A DNA stretch of 64,000 bases. Source: Dictyobacter formicarum. GTDB lineage: Bacteria; Chloroflexota; Ktedonobacteria; Ktedonobacterales; Ktedonobacteraceae. Location of the stretch: positions 496,001 through 560,000 of the forward strand of contig NZ_BNJJ01000001.1 of NCBI RefSeq assembly GCF_016587435.1, written 5' to 3'. This document shows, piece after piece, positions 47,248 through 55,923 of the stretch (its first letter is position 1; each line of letters opens with the position of its first letter). A program made the position numbers and the translations under genes. A model generated the notes under the pieces. The model saw only the letters and a list, made by a program, of their open reading frames with translations. It was not told where the DNA came from and made no database searches.

Positions 47248-47757
47248 TCAGGAGCTTTGACGCTTCTGCTGAATATGCTGAACTGCTATTTCAACCAGTT
47301 CATGAACGGGCCTTGTGCCATCGAGAATGAGGTCATTGTGCTTGAAGATACGCTCATTTAAAGCAAGGTAAAGTTCCCTATATCCGCCAGAGAGATAGGT
47401 TCGCAACCATTCAGTAAGGAGGTTATATCGATCATCTGGCTGTTGCATGACATAAGGAGGGTCGGTGAGACCTAAGAGACGACGCGCTAACGCAATATCG
47501 AGAGGGATATCTAATGCGATCACAAAATCGATGAGAGATCTCATGCTCTCTCTTTCGCGACCAAAGGGCTCCTCAATCACAATAAATGTCGCAGGCTCCA
47601 GTCGCTCTCCGCTCCAATGGATCGTGATCGCTTCTCTCCTACGGAGGGCTTCCAGATCCAGAACGAGTTGCGGTGTTTCCCACAGATCAGGATCCGCCCC
47701 ATCTCTCGCCCACTGGATAAGATTATCGGGGTAGCGTGTGGACGAGACCTCGCCAAC
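47248..47757 (-). pseudogene. P-loop kinase-like protein, N-terminus removed by insertion
   Basis: The minus-strand frame reads VGEVSSTRYPDNLIQWARDG, LWETPQLVLDLEALRRREAI, ATFIVIEEPFGRERE, VIALDIPLDIALARRLL, then DDRYNLLTEWLRTYL and ends at 47248. This is the C-terminal ~170 residues of a uridine-kinase-like/AAA ATPase; the P-loop end is absent. The frame is open up to the left end of the 47758 element, and no P-loop continuation was found beyond its right end. Confidence 0.65.
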
Positions 47758-48032
47758 GGAGAGGTAACGCTATTGGTCAGTGAGAATGGAAGATAATGTT
47801 CGACCGTTAGCTTGATCAGCCTGCTCACTATCTTCTGTACTCACAGCACATTTTTCATGACAAATAGCAGAATTTTGTTTGGACCTTACACAGTTACGCT
47901 GATCAAAACGAATCTTTAGAACGTACAAGAACGTACATCGCTTGTGTCAAGGATAAAAGTCAGGTAAGCTACAAATACATGCACATCGTTTCTTATCTGT
48001 AGAGATGTTTTTGAAAGGAAGAATACCTCTTC

Positions 48033-48662
48033 ATGCCGACGTTGACAGATTTGCTTTTCCTCTTGATGGCCGCTTTCCTGTTCAGTATTGTTCCAGGGCC
48101 AGACATGTTGTACATTATTGCGCGAAGCACCGGACAGGGACGCTCGGCAGGAATGATCTCTTGTTTGGGAACTGCCACAGGCGGACTGATTCAAACCATC
48201 ATGGTCGCTTTAGGACTCTCCAGTCTCTTTCTTCTGGTGCCAGTTGCCTACGAAATATTGAAGGATATTGGCGCCATATATCTCGTCTATTTAGGCATAC
48301 GTACCCTGCTGAGCCATCAAGGGGAACCTTCAATACTCACTCCCAAGAAGACCGCATTGGCCACAGTGTACGTTCAGGGGATGTTGAATACCCTCCTCAA
48401 TCCCAAATCCGCTCTTTTCTACCTTGCTCTCCTTCCTCAATTCGTCGATCCAACCCAACACGATGTTACCTTCCAAATTCTCCTGCTTGGCCTTGTAACC
48501 AACCTCGTCGGGCTGACGGTCGAGATAAGCATAGCCACGCTCTCAAGCTTTCTTGGAGCATGGCTCAAAAAACGGTTGGGAGCAGCAAAGCTGCTTCGTT
48601 GGTTCACTGGATGTATCTTGATTGGACTCGGCGTCCGCCTTGCGCTCTCGAAACGACAATGA
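48033..48662 (+). CDS. LysE-family amino-acid/metabolite exporter
   Basis: 209 residues with six hydrophobic segments. FLFSIVPGPDMLYIIARSTG (~14-34) is the LysE/RhtB signature (GPD), followed by GMISCLGTATGGLIQTIMVA and NTLLNPKSALFYLALLPQF (~125). Exports an amino acid or related compound across the inner membrane. AAGGAAG lies 11-12 bases before the ATG. It sits between the ends of a transposable element, upstream of its transposase, as passenger. Confidence 0.9.
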   Translation: MPTLTDLLFLLMAAFLFSIVPGPDMLYIIARSTGQGRSAGMISCLGTATGGLIQTIMVALGLSSLFLLVPVAYEILKDIGAIYLVYLGIRTLLSHQGEPSILTPKKTALATVYVQGMLNTLLNPKSALFYLALLPQFVDPTQHDVTFQILLLGLVTNLVGLTVEISIATLSSFLGAWLKKRLGAAKLLRWFTGCILIGLGVRLALSKRQ

Positions 48663-48899
48663 TGAAACAGAAGGAAACATCTCTTCAACACTGAGTAGAT
48701 GGCCTGTTTCGTCAAGAAGATTGTGTAGAGGTCACAAGCTCACTGCTAGTCGTCACGAGCTTCAAACGTGTTTTTCAAGTCTCTCAATGCATAACTATCG
48801 TCTCTCTCACAAAAGAGCGGTGAAAGATCGAGAAATGGGTTTGAGATCAAGGTAGAATGTGGTTAAAGGCTCTTTGTCCTCGGATGAGTCAGTGTGAGC

Positions 48900-48938
48900 A
48901 AGGTTGGCCGTTGATGGTTTCTCATCACGGCCAACCTT
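48900..48938 (+). terminator. Hairpin between LysE and transposase genes
   Basis: AAGGTTGGCCGT (48900-48911) pairs with ACGGCCAACCTT (48927-48938); inside the loop GATG/CATC extends it. CTTTCC follows rather than a long T-run. Could terminate the LysE transcript or regulate the transposase. Confidence 0.5.
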
Positions 48939-49018
48939 TCCGGCAATGCATATCTCATGCTGTTTTTGTATACAGGGTGTGCGACAGCACATGGAAAGAA
49001 GGCAGGAGAGTGGTGACC

Positions 49019-50776
49019 ATGACACGAGCTAGACGAGAACGGCGAGAACGCACCGACAACTGGGAACTGATCCAACAGTGGTGCCGCACGCCAGAGCAAC
49101 GGCTCTACGAAAGCATCAGACCCGTCACGTTATTTGGCATACCGCCTGCCGAACGAGCTCAAGAGACCGGGTTAGCCGAAAACACCTTGCGGCGGGCTGC
49201 TGACACCTTCAATTCACTCGGCATGGCAAGTTTGTTCCGTCCAACGAAGCAACAGCGAGAGGACCACCATCGCTCGCTGCCGGTTCCGATGCGCCAATTG
49301 ATCGTGGATTTGAAGGCTGAGTATCCTGACTTCAGTCTGCGTGAGATCGCGGATATTTGCTCTGTCCGATTTGATCGTCGCCCCAGCCACAACACGGTCA
49401 AGCAGGTGCTTGTCGATGGCCCCACACCTTCACGCACCACGCGGCAGTATCCGCACTATGCCGATATCCCTGATCCCGCCGAACGCCGACTCGCGGTGCT
49501 TCGCTTGCACGCTCAAGGCTGGAGTGTGACGAGCATTGCCGCATACTTAGGCGTGGCACGCAAAACCATTTATCAGATTCTCAAACGCTGGGTTGAAGAA
49601 GGCGTACGCGGGCTGGAGGATAAATCCCATGCGAACACGAATCGGCAGTCCACCGTAGATATACGCACTCGCAACACGATTCGCAAACTGCAAGTCAATT
49701 CGCTCCTGGGCGAATACAGAATGCATGGTGCATTACTCCAACTCGGAATCCGGTTAAGTCCACGAACCTGCGGTCGGATTATGGCTGAAAATCGACAGTT
49801 GTATGGACTGGCCAAGCCCCACGCTGAGCAGAAAGAACCTCAACCTCATCCCTTTACCGCACGGTTTAGACACGAAATTTGGAGCCTGGATATTCGCTAT
49901 ATCGAGAAGCATCAGATTCCAGAGGTTCAAGGCCCTTTTTATGTCATTTCCGTGATGGATAACTTTTCACGGGCGATCCTGGCCAGTGACATCTATCAAG
50001 CCCAGGATCTGGCCTCAGTCCTCATCGTGCTCTACGCGGCTATTGAACAGCATGGATGTCCCCAACGCCTGGTCACAGACAACGGGAGTGTGTTTCGCGC
50101 CAAACAAGCAATGGCCATCTATGAAGCACTCGATATTCAGAAAAAATGGATTCACAAAAAGCAGAGCTGGGAAAATCTCATCGAGAGCCACTTCTCGATT
50201 ATGAGACGGATGAGTAATTATCACTTCGAACAGGTTACCAACTGGGGAGGCGCGAAGCAGGTGCATCGGCGGTTTGTTGAGGATTACAACCAGCAACCGC
50301 ATTGGGGACATCGCCGCCGTGATGACCACCATCACACACCAGCAGAAGTATTGGGATGGGTGAGAGGAAAAATGCGCACCTCAGAGCAATTGCATCGTAT
50401 CTTTTACGCCACACGGTTTCTGCGTTCTCTCGACCGCTGTGGCTATGCCCGCTTTCGCCGTTGGAAGCTCTATGCAGAAGAAGGGCTGGCTCGGCGACAA
50501 GCGGTCCTCTGGCTCTATGGAGATACCTTAACCCTGGAATATGAGAATACTCCTTTGAGCCAATACACGGTGGATTACCAACCGGACAAGAAACACTTTC
50601 GCCGTGTCAAAGAGCCACGCCACTTTGAAACACCCTATCGCTCCCTGCAACAGTCGCTGTGGGAACGAGAGATCATCGAATGGCATTCCGCACAACGTCT
50701 CCCAGATTATGCTCCGCGCCGCTTGCACAAGCATCACACACATTATGTGCAGCCTCCCCTACTGAGTGATGAGTAG
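49019..50776 (+). CDS. rve-type (integrase core) transposase
   Basis: About 585 residues from ATG 49019 (GGCAGGAGAGTGGTGACC upstream). Two HTH modules: AERAQETGLAENTLRRAADT (~45) and SVTSIAAYLGVARKTIYQIL (~175). The integrase core shows EIWSLDIRYIEKH (Asp ~285), RLVTDNGSVFRAK (Asp ~350) and KQSWENLIESHFSIM (Glu ~385). The C-terminal ~190 residues include a basic region. This resembles IS481/Mu-like DDE enzymes. It lies immediately inside the right 39-bp end and should act on those ends. Confidence 0.88.
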   Translation: MTRARRERRERTDNWELIQQWCRTPEQRLYESIRPVTLFGIPPAERAQETGLAENTLRRAADTFNSLGMASLFRPTKQQREDHHRSLPVPMRQLIVDLKAEYPDFSLREIADICSVRFDRRPSHNTVKQVLVDGPTPSRTTRQYPHYADIPDPAERRLAVLRLHAQGWSVTSIAAYLGVARKTIYQILKRWVEEGVRGLEDKSHANTNRQSTVDIRTRNTIRKLQVNSLLGEYRMHGALLQLGIRLSPRTCGRIMAENRQLYGLAKPHAEQKEPQPHPFTARFRHEIWSLDIRYIEKHQIPEVQGPFYVISVMDNFSRAILASDIYQAQDLASVLIVLYAAIEQHGCPQRLVTDNGSVFRAKQAMAIYEALDIQKKWIHKKQSWENLIESHFSIMRRMSNYHFEQVTNWGGAKQVHRRFVEDYNQQPHWGHRRRDDHHHTPAEVLGWVRGKMRTSEQLHRIFYATRFLRSLDRCGYARFRRWKLYAEEGLARRQAVLWLYGDTLTLEYENTPLSQYTVDYQPDKKHFRRVKEPRHFETPYRSLQQSLWEREIIEWHSAQRLPDYAPRRLHKHHTHYVQPPLLSDE

Positions 50777-51022
50777 ACTGATCATGGCTAATGATTGAGT
50801 CTTATCTTCCATTCTCACTGACCAATAGCGTTACCTCTCCACATGAAGTTTGGGTCGCGAAACCGATCGGGTGTTTTTCGTCACATGGCCTGCTGCCAAG
50901 ATATCCTTCAAAGAGGGTATTTGCGTCAGAGGCTCATAGCGAGGGCTAGGCGATCAACGAACATCTGGCCACCTGGCTAGTGCGCAAAGAGGCCGAAAGC
51001 CGTTTTGGAGACGAACCGAGCC

Positions 51023-51085
51023 TTTTGAGAAACCCTGGCTTTATCACTTCTCATAGTTGACCGGACACTTCCCATATGCTATTAT
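51023..51085 (+). promoter_or_regulatory. Promoter of ABC-exporter leader, with shared upstream box
   Basis: TTGACC at 51057-51062 and TATTAT at 51080-51085 with a 17-bp spacer. TTTTGAGAAACCCTGG at 51023-51038 recurs exactly 18 bp before the -35 of the MFS leader promoter (53410-53425). Confidence 0.6.
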
Positions 51086-51151
51086 CACTCCTGCACTTGA
51101 TTGTCTTTGACGTGTCTCTGCACGTTGCCAGTTCAGAAAGGAGGTGTAGTG

Positions 51152-51232
51152 ATGCTTAGAAGCGCATACCGCGCAACATCGATGCCTAGCATGAAGGGGT
51201 GGAGATCCATCGGGGATGTTCTGAGAGTGTAG
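51152..51232 (+). CDS. 26-residue leader ORF upstream of ABC exporter
   Basis: ATG 51152 is preceded by AGAAAGGAGGTGTAGTG, a near-perfect Shine-Dalgarno at good spacing. The 26-codon frame starts MLRSAYRATSMPSMKGW and stops at 51230. It lies ~65 bp after a promoter and ~220 bp before the exporter start. It may be a regulatory leader peptide or a small exported peptide; there is no Cys- or leader-type RiPP motif. Confidence 0.5.
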   Translation: MLRSAYRATSMPSMKGWRSIGDVLRV

Positions 51233-51452
51233 ATATTGAGATAGTATTTTGCTCTAGACCATACTTGTTCGCAAAAAACGCATCCTCTTTGCAATCTCCA
51301 CGCGCCATATCTCCGCGTCTCCCGGTCTGGCCTTCCACGTTATCCCTTCTCGTGCTGGTATTCCTGTCGCGCATCCTCACGCCTCTCTCCGCTCGTCTGT
51401 TTTGAGCTGGAGCAGGTTTCTTTGTGCCTTTTGCGCTTACTTACATACTACC

Positions 51453-53300
51453 ATGAGGAGCATCTCTTTGCCATCAACCAATTCGATCACGAAAAAAACG
51501 TCGGCCTCGACGAAGAGTTCACCCATATCTAAAGCTGGCTCCCAATCCGACGCGGCCAGGCCAGCTCATACACGCGGCAAAAAGTTTTTGTCGTATTACA
51601 AACCGTACATGGGCCTGTTTTTCGCAGATATAGCCTGCGCGCTCATCGTCTCCGCGATCACCCTGCTCCTTCCGCTTTGCGCGCAATACATCACCAAAAA
51701 CATCCTGGAAGGCCATGATCCGCATGAGCTACGCGACATTGCTTTGCTGGGCGCGTTCATGCTGACGCTGGTTGTGATCCAGAGCCTATGTACGATGTTC
51801 ATTGACTTTCAGGGGCATATGATGGGAGCCAGGATGCAGAGTGATATGCGCACTGAACTCTTCGAGCAGTATCAAAAGCTCTCGTTTGGCTTTTATGATG
51901 AACAAAAAGTGGGCCAGCTCATGACCAGGCTTACTGATGATACCTTCTGGCTGAGCGAACTCTATCATCATGGCCCTGAGGATATCGTCGTGACCTTCTT
52001 GACAGTCACTGGCGCGTTGATCATTCTCGCGAAGATCAATCTTGCGCTGACCCTGCTGCTTTTTCTTTTCCTGCCTCTGATGACCGTGTACGCGTGGTAC
52101 TTCAATAAGAAGATGAATAAAGCGTTACGCAGCAGCAAGGATCGCATCGGGGATATCAATGCGCAGGTTGAGGATACGCTCGCGGGTATCAGGGTGGTCA
52201 AATCCTTTACCAATGAAGAGGTCGAAAAGCACAAATTTGCCTACGTCACTCGTCGTTTTCTCGCCAGCCGCAGCGATGGCTATAGAAGTGAGGCGTACTT
52301 TTTCGGCGGGTTGGGAGCGTTTGCCCAGCTCATGACCATTGCTGTCATAGTTCTGGGCGGTATTGCGATTGTTCACGCTGCCCTGGATCTGGCGGATATG
52401 CTGACCTATTTGCTCTGCGTCGGCATTCTCGTTGATCCCATTAAAAAACTGATCAACTTCGGCCAACTCTATCAGGAGGGTATCACTGGCTTCCAGCGCT
52501 TTATGGAGATTCTGGAGATAGAACCCGATTTGCAAGACACACCAAACGCGAGTGATCTCACACGGGTTCGAGGAGATATCGAGTTTCAGGATGTCAGCTT
52601 CAGATACAAAGAAAACCAGAAGGATGTCATGAAGAACCTCTCATTGAGAATAGATGCTGGAGAATATGTAGCCCTGGTCGGGCCTTCTGGCATTGGCAAA
52701 ACCACGCTCTGCTCGTTGATTCCTCGTTTCTACGATGTCAGCATGGGAAGGATTCTGCTGGATGGACATGATATCCGCGATGTGACCTTGCGCTCATTGC
52801 GCAGAAATATTGGCATTGTCCAGCAGGATGTCTATTTGTTTGCCGGGACCATCGCGGAGAATATCCGTTACGGCAAGCTCGATGCAAGTCCACAAGAAAT
52901 CATTGAGGCGGCCAAAAAGGCCCACGCGCATGATTTTATCATGGCGCTACCGGACGGCTATGATACGGATATCGGTCAACGTGGTGTCAAACTCTCAGGC
53001 GGGCAGAAGCAGCGCTTGAGCATCGCGCGCGTCTTCATCAAAAATCCCCCTGTGATCATTTTTGATGAAGCGACGAGTGCACTGGACAATGAGAGCGAGA
53101 AGGCTGTGCAGGACTCATTGGAGAAGTTAGCCGACAATCGCACAACGCTTGTCATCGCTCATCGTTTGTCAACGATCCGCAATGCTCAAAGGATCGTGGT
53201 ATTATCCGAGAGCGGGATCAGCGAACAGGGAACGCACGAGGAGCTTATCGCGCTGAATAGTGCCTATGCGAATCTGTACAACATGCAAGCAAAAATATGA
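51453..53300 (+). CDS. ABC exporter, fused membrane and ATPase domains (MsbA/multidrug type)
   Basis: About 615 residues from ATG 51453 (the frame extends to TTG 51402; no strong ribosome-binding site near either). The N-terminal ~35 residues are Ser/Thr/Lys-rich; six transmembrane helices follow at ~45-340. The ATPase domain has Walker A GPSGIGKTTL (~410), signature LSGGQKQRLS (~512), Walker B VIIFDEATSALD (~530) and the switch His IAHRLSTI (~565). A homodimeric half-transporter exporting lipids, drugs or peptides. An upstream leader ORF and promoter suggest regulated expression. Confidence 0.92.
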   Translation: MRSISLPSTNSITKKTSASTKSSPISKAGSQSDAARPAHTRGKKFLSYYKPYMGLFFADIACALIVSAITLLLPLCAQYITKNILEGHDPHELRDIALLGAFMLTLVVIQSLCTMFIDFQGHMMGARMQSDMRTELFEQYQKLSFGFYDEQKVGQLMTRLTDDTFWLSELYHHGPEDIVVTFLTVTGALIILAKINLALTLLLFLFLPLMTVYAWYFNKKMNKALRSSKDRIGDINAQVEDTLAGIRVVKSFTNEEVEKHKFAYVTRRFLASRSDGYRSEAYFFGGLGAFAQLMTIAVIVLGGIAIVHAALDLADMLTYLLCVGILVDPIKKLINFGQLYQEGITGFQRFMEILEIEPDLQDTPNASDLTRVRGDIEFQDVSFRYKENQKDVMKNLSLRIDAGEYVALVGPSGIGKTTLCSLIPRFYDVSMGRILLDGHDIRDVTLRSLRRNIGIVQQDVYLFAGTIAENIRYGKLDASPQEIIEAAKKAHAHDFIMALPDGYDTDIGQRGVKLSGGQKQRLSIARVFIKNPPVIIFDEATSALDNESEKAVQDSLEKLADNRTTLVIAHRLSTIRNAQRIVVLSESGISEQGTHEELIALNSAYANLYNMQAKI

Positions 53301-53335
53301 GACTAGCTCCATTTTCACTGCCCTGATTACTTTTA

Positions 53336-53424
53336 CAGAGTTTCTCAAAACTCATCATTAAAAACCAAAGGCGACCTGTGGTCGCCAGCCTGAGTGTAAG
53401 CCTGGTGACTTTTGAGAAACCCTG
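53336..53424. repeat. 89-bp MITE-like element with ISAs1-like ends
   Basis: CAGAGTTTCTCAAAACTC (53336) and the complement of CAGGGTTTCTCAAAAGTC (53407-53424) form 18-bp ends with two mismatches. The consensus resembles the ISAs1 end CAGGGCTTTTTGAAAGTC. The inner GGCGACC-TGT-GGTCGCC hairpin is at 53370-53386. No target duplication was seen. Confidence 0.45.
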
Positions 53425-53443
53425 GTTTCTTCCATGCCATTTC

Positions 53444-53473
53444 TTGACAACGTTTGTGGCTAGAAAGTATAAT
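53444..53473 (+). promoter_or_regulatory. Consensus promoter of MFS leader
   Basis: TTGACA at 53444-53449 and TATAAT at 53468-53473, both perfect sigma-70-type hexamers, spacer 18 bp. Transcription would start near 53480, 38 nt before the leader ORF. Confidence 0.8.
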
Positions 53474-53517
53474 CTTGCCGAAATATCCACTACTACTTTT
53501 ATGAAAAGGGAGGCCAC

Positions 53518-53562
53518 ATGTCTATCAAATTTGCTGCTGCTCTCCCTAAAGCCCTCTTCTAG
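53518..53562 (+). CDS. 14-residue leader peptide ORF upstream of MFS exporter
   Basis: MSIKFAAALPKALF, preceded by AAAAGGGAGGCCAC, an excellent Shine-Dalgarno. It directly follows a perfect promoter. Its last codons (Pro-Lys-Ala) form the left arm of an 11-bp perfect stem. The arrangement is that of ribosome-stalling leaders controlling resistance genes. Confidence 0.6.
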   Translation: MSIKFAAALPKALF

Positions 53563-53896
53563 TTGCTTTTCGCTGCTTTTTTCAATCGGGCTTTAGGGTA
53601 CATTTCTTTGCTCAGGGGATCCTTTGTGTCTTTTTTGCTACACGGGCCCTCTCCCTACAACCTCTCTCCCTCCAATCGAGTGAAAGAGACCATCGTGTGT
53701 ACACACAGTGCCACTTGTTCTCTCTTATGAGCAAGGGCACAGGGTGTGTGTTCTCTGGTGGCGTGTACCCATAGGAGCAGATTCACCAACGAAGTGAGGG
53801 TCGGCACGTGTTACCGTGCGCCCTATTGTCGGGGACATCATTGTGCCTTCTTGGTGTCACCTTTCACTCTAGCTCGAATGAAAAGAGAATAGATGG
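53544..53896 (+). promoter_or_regulatory. Structured 5' leader of MFS exporter (candidate attenuator)
   Basis: CCCTAAAGCCC (53544-53554) pairs perfectly with GGGCTTTAGGG (53588-53598). A T-rich stretch (GTGTCTTTTTTG) follows near 53626-53637. A second long hairpin (CACACAGTGCCACTTG with CAAGGGCACAGGGTGTGTG, ~53701-53752) lies before the MFS start. The ~330-nt untranslated stretch has no other gene. Confidence 0.55.
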
Positions 53897-55156
53897 ATGG
53901 CAACACATCCCAAAGAAACGGCGAGCGCCACGGGTCCACAACAGCCCGTTTCCCTTTGGCGCAATCGTGACTATCTTTTGCTTTGGCTCGGCCAGGCCGC
54001 CTCCTCGCTCGGCACCAGTTGCACGCAGTTCGCGTTTCCGCTGCTCATTGTGGGACTGACGCGTTCGATCGCTGCTGCCGGGCTGGCGTATAGCCTGGGA
54101 CAGCTTCCCTACGTTCTCCTGAGCCTCCCCGCCGGGGCACTGGTGGATCGCTGGCCGCGCAAACGCGTGATGATCATCTGTACCTTCTGCTTGATGGTGT
54201 GCGTGGCGAGCATTCCCCTGGCGCTGTTCCTGACCAGCGGACCACTGCGGCTGCTTCTCCTCTACGCCATCGCCTTTGGCCTGGGAGCCATTTCGCTGTT
54301 CGACGAGCTGGTCGAATTGGCAGCACGGGCATGGGTCGTGCCAAAGAGCCAGCTCCCCACAGCAGTCGCACAGAACGAGCTGATCGTTGGCTCCTGCGCG
54401 CTTGTCGGACCTGCGCTGGGCAGCTTGCTCTTTAGCATCAGCAGGCTGCTCCCGTTCGTCACAGACGCGCTTTCCTCTCTGATCTTGCTCGGCTCATTGT
54501 TCTTCATACGCTCGCCCATGCAAGACGAACGGAGGAGGGAGCGTCACCACCTGCTCTTAGAAGTGCGCGAGGGACTCACCTGGCTGTGGGAGCATCAGGT
54601 CGTGTGCTCGCTTCTCCTGATTTCCAGCTATATCAACCTCACCATAACAGCCAGTGTGCTTCTCGTCCTGGACATTGTGCAACAGCAGCATATCCCGTCG
54701 GTGCTCTACGGCCTGATCGTCGCAGTTGGCGGCGTCGGGAACCTGCTTGGCGCGGCGCTCTGCCCGCCGATGCTTCGGCGCATACGCTTTGGCCTCACGC
54801 TTCGCTGTGCTCTGATCGTGTTCGTGTTCGTCTTTCCTCTCTATGGCTTCATCACGACGCCACTGCTGTTGGGAGCCGTCTTCGCGGGCATCGCTCTCGC
54901 CGACTCGGTCCGTGCTGTCTTCATGGACAGTTATCGCTTCGCTGTCGTACCAGATGCTCTGCAAGGCCGTGTCAGTGGCCTCTATCGCCTGATCTTGTTC
55001 AGCGTCCTCACCATTGGCTCCTCCGCACTCGGGCTGAGCCTGGAACATCTGGGCGTGTTGCCGACCGTGGGCATCGTGTGGAGTGGCCTGCTTCTGATAA
55101 CCGGATTTCTGTTTCTCTCTCGGCACATGCGGCAAGCGACATTCCCACAAGACTGA
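53897..55156 (+). CDS. MFS exporter (MefA/EntS-like)
   Basis: 419 residues with ~12 transmembrane helices. Start region PVSLWRNRDYLLLWLGQAAS, then LPAGALVDRWPRKRVMI (~85), the MFS loop 2-3 signature. Domain 2 begins ~225 after a basic loop (DERRRERHH). A proton-driven efflux pump of the macrolide-efflux/enterobactin-exporter group; substrate unknown. The long structured leader with a tiny ORF suggests induction by a ribosome-targeting drug. The stop TGA lies inside a TnpB-type right-end remnant. Confidence 0.88.
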   Translation: MATHPKETASATGPQQPVSLWRNRDYLLLWLGQAASSLGTSCTQFAFPLLIVGLTRSIAAAGLAYSLGQLPYVLLSLPAGALVDRWPRKRVMIICTFCLMVCVASIPLALFLTSGPLRLLLLYAIAFGLGAISLFDELVELAARAWVVPKSQLPTAVAQNELIVGSCALVGPALGSLLFSISRLLPFVTDALSSLILLGSLFFIRSPMQDERRRERHHLLLEVREGLTWLWEHQVVCSLLLISSYINLTITASVLLVLDIVQQQHIPSVLYGLIVAVGGVGNLLGAALCPPMLRRIRFGLTLRCALIVFVFVFPLYGFITTPLLLGAVFAGIALADSVRAVFMDSYRFAVVPDALQGRVSGLYRLILFSVLTIGSSALGLSLEHLGVLPTVGIVWSGLLLITGFLFLSRHMRQATFPQD

Positions 55157-55173
55157 AGCTCCCCGCGCTTTAG
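55152..55173 (-). repeat. Solo right end of TnpB-type element
   Basis: ACTGAAGCTCCCCGCG then CTTTAG is the exact complement of the right end of the TnpB elements at 40284 and 56587. No TnpB gene accompanies it. It contains the MFS stop codon. Confidence 0.7.
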
Positions 55174-55205
55174 TTATCTGAAGTTCAGCGCAAAAACGAG
55201 CAGAG

Positions 55206-55235
55206 GTGACATTGGAGATATATCTTCAATGTCAC
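55206..55235. terminator. 30-bp near-perfect palindrome between convergent genes
   Basis: GTGACATTG at 55206 and CAATGTCAC at 55227 flank a self-complementary AGATATATCT core. Its position between the convergent MFS and HD genes, with TTTT downstream on the plus strand, suggests a bidirectional terminator. Confidence 0.5.
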
Positions 55236-55247
55236 TCTAAGTTTTGC

Positions 55248-55793
55248 TCAAATGGGATGCTTTCCTTGCCAGAGAATGCGGTCGTGAGCGTCTTTTGCAA
55301 GCTGGATAGCAATGTCATCAAGCTTCATGTATACTTCCCAGAGTTCTTGCCGATACTGCCTCGCAATATGTACAGCAATCTCTCGTTCCAATATGTCATC
55401 ACGCTTGCCTTTCCAGATCGTGTCGGCAAATGCAACCAACGCATCTTCCATTGGAACCGAGGCTTCCTGACTCCATCGAGCATGGGTCCGAGCAAAACGT
55501 GCATAGGTCTCTGGAAAACCACTTTCCAGGAGGAGCTGAGGCCCAATCTCCTCGTGTTGGGTTCCGGGGCCGGTGAGTTCGTTGAGATACACTGTTTTCC
55601 CCACATCATGTGTTGCAGCCCCAAAGAGGACGCGTTGTTTATCATATTCCAATAAGGGCCAAGTAGCATCCAACCGTGTGATAAGCCGAACAGCAACATC
55701 GTGAACAACCGTAAGGTGAGCAACTAATCTTGGTGATGCAGCATAATTCGCCAGGACATCCAGAACCTCTGGTGGCAGCTCGTGAAATGGCAT
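55248..55793 (-). CDS. HD-domain hydrolase
   Basis: 181 residues from ATG 55793 (CAGGAGGTTGCCG upstream; an in-frame TTG at 55811 lacks a site). HLTVVHDVAVRLI (~32) and FGAATHDVGKTVY (~62, HD metal motif) and THARW (~103) fit an HD-superfamily phosphohydrolase. Small single-domain form. It is 110 bp upstream of unrelated genes and convergent with the MFS gene. Substrate unknown. Confidence 0.85.
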   Translation of the reverse strand: MPFHELPPEVLDVLANYAASPRLVAHLTVVHDVAVRLITRLDATWPLLEYDKQRVLFGAATHDVGKTVYLNELTGPGTQHEEIGPQLLLESGFPETYARFARTHARWSQEASVPMEDALVAFADTIWKGKRDDILEREIAVHIARQYRQELWEVYMKLDDIAIQLAKDAHDRILWQGKHPI

Positions 55794-55923
55794 CGGCAAC
55801 CTCCTGACCAAAAAGAGGGTAATGGAACTATCAGTTCCACTTGCTCGTAATAACGTTCGTTATCGCTATCACAAGCTCAGAAAATCCTTACTGTATATTT
55901 TCGCTGCTATCCTGGAGATACCT

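Larger units (their letters stand above)
47758..50840. mobile_element. 3,083-bp element with perfect 39-bp ends carrying a LysE exporter and an rve transposase
   Basis: GGAGAGGTAACGCTATTGGT begins a 39-bp inverted repeat at 47758-47796 that is repeated exactly as the complement at 50802-50840. Inside are a LysE-type gene (48033-48662), a hairpin (48900-48938) and an rve transposase (49019-50776). The flanks (CCAAC and ACATG) show no duplication, and gene halves on the two sides do not match, so a rearrangement followed insertion. Confidence 0.8.

Noticed and set aside
47932..47960. Direct repeat AACGTACA x2 upstream of LysE
   Set aside because: Only two short copies; could be chance.
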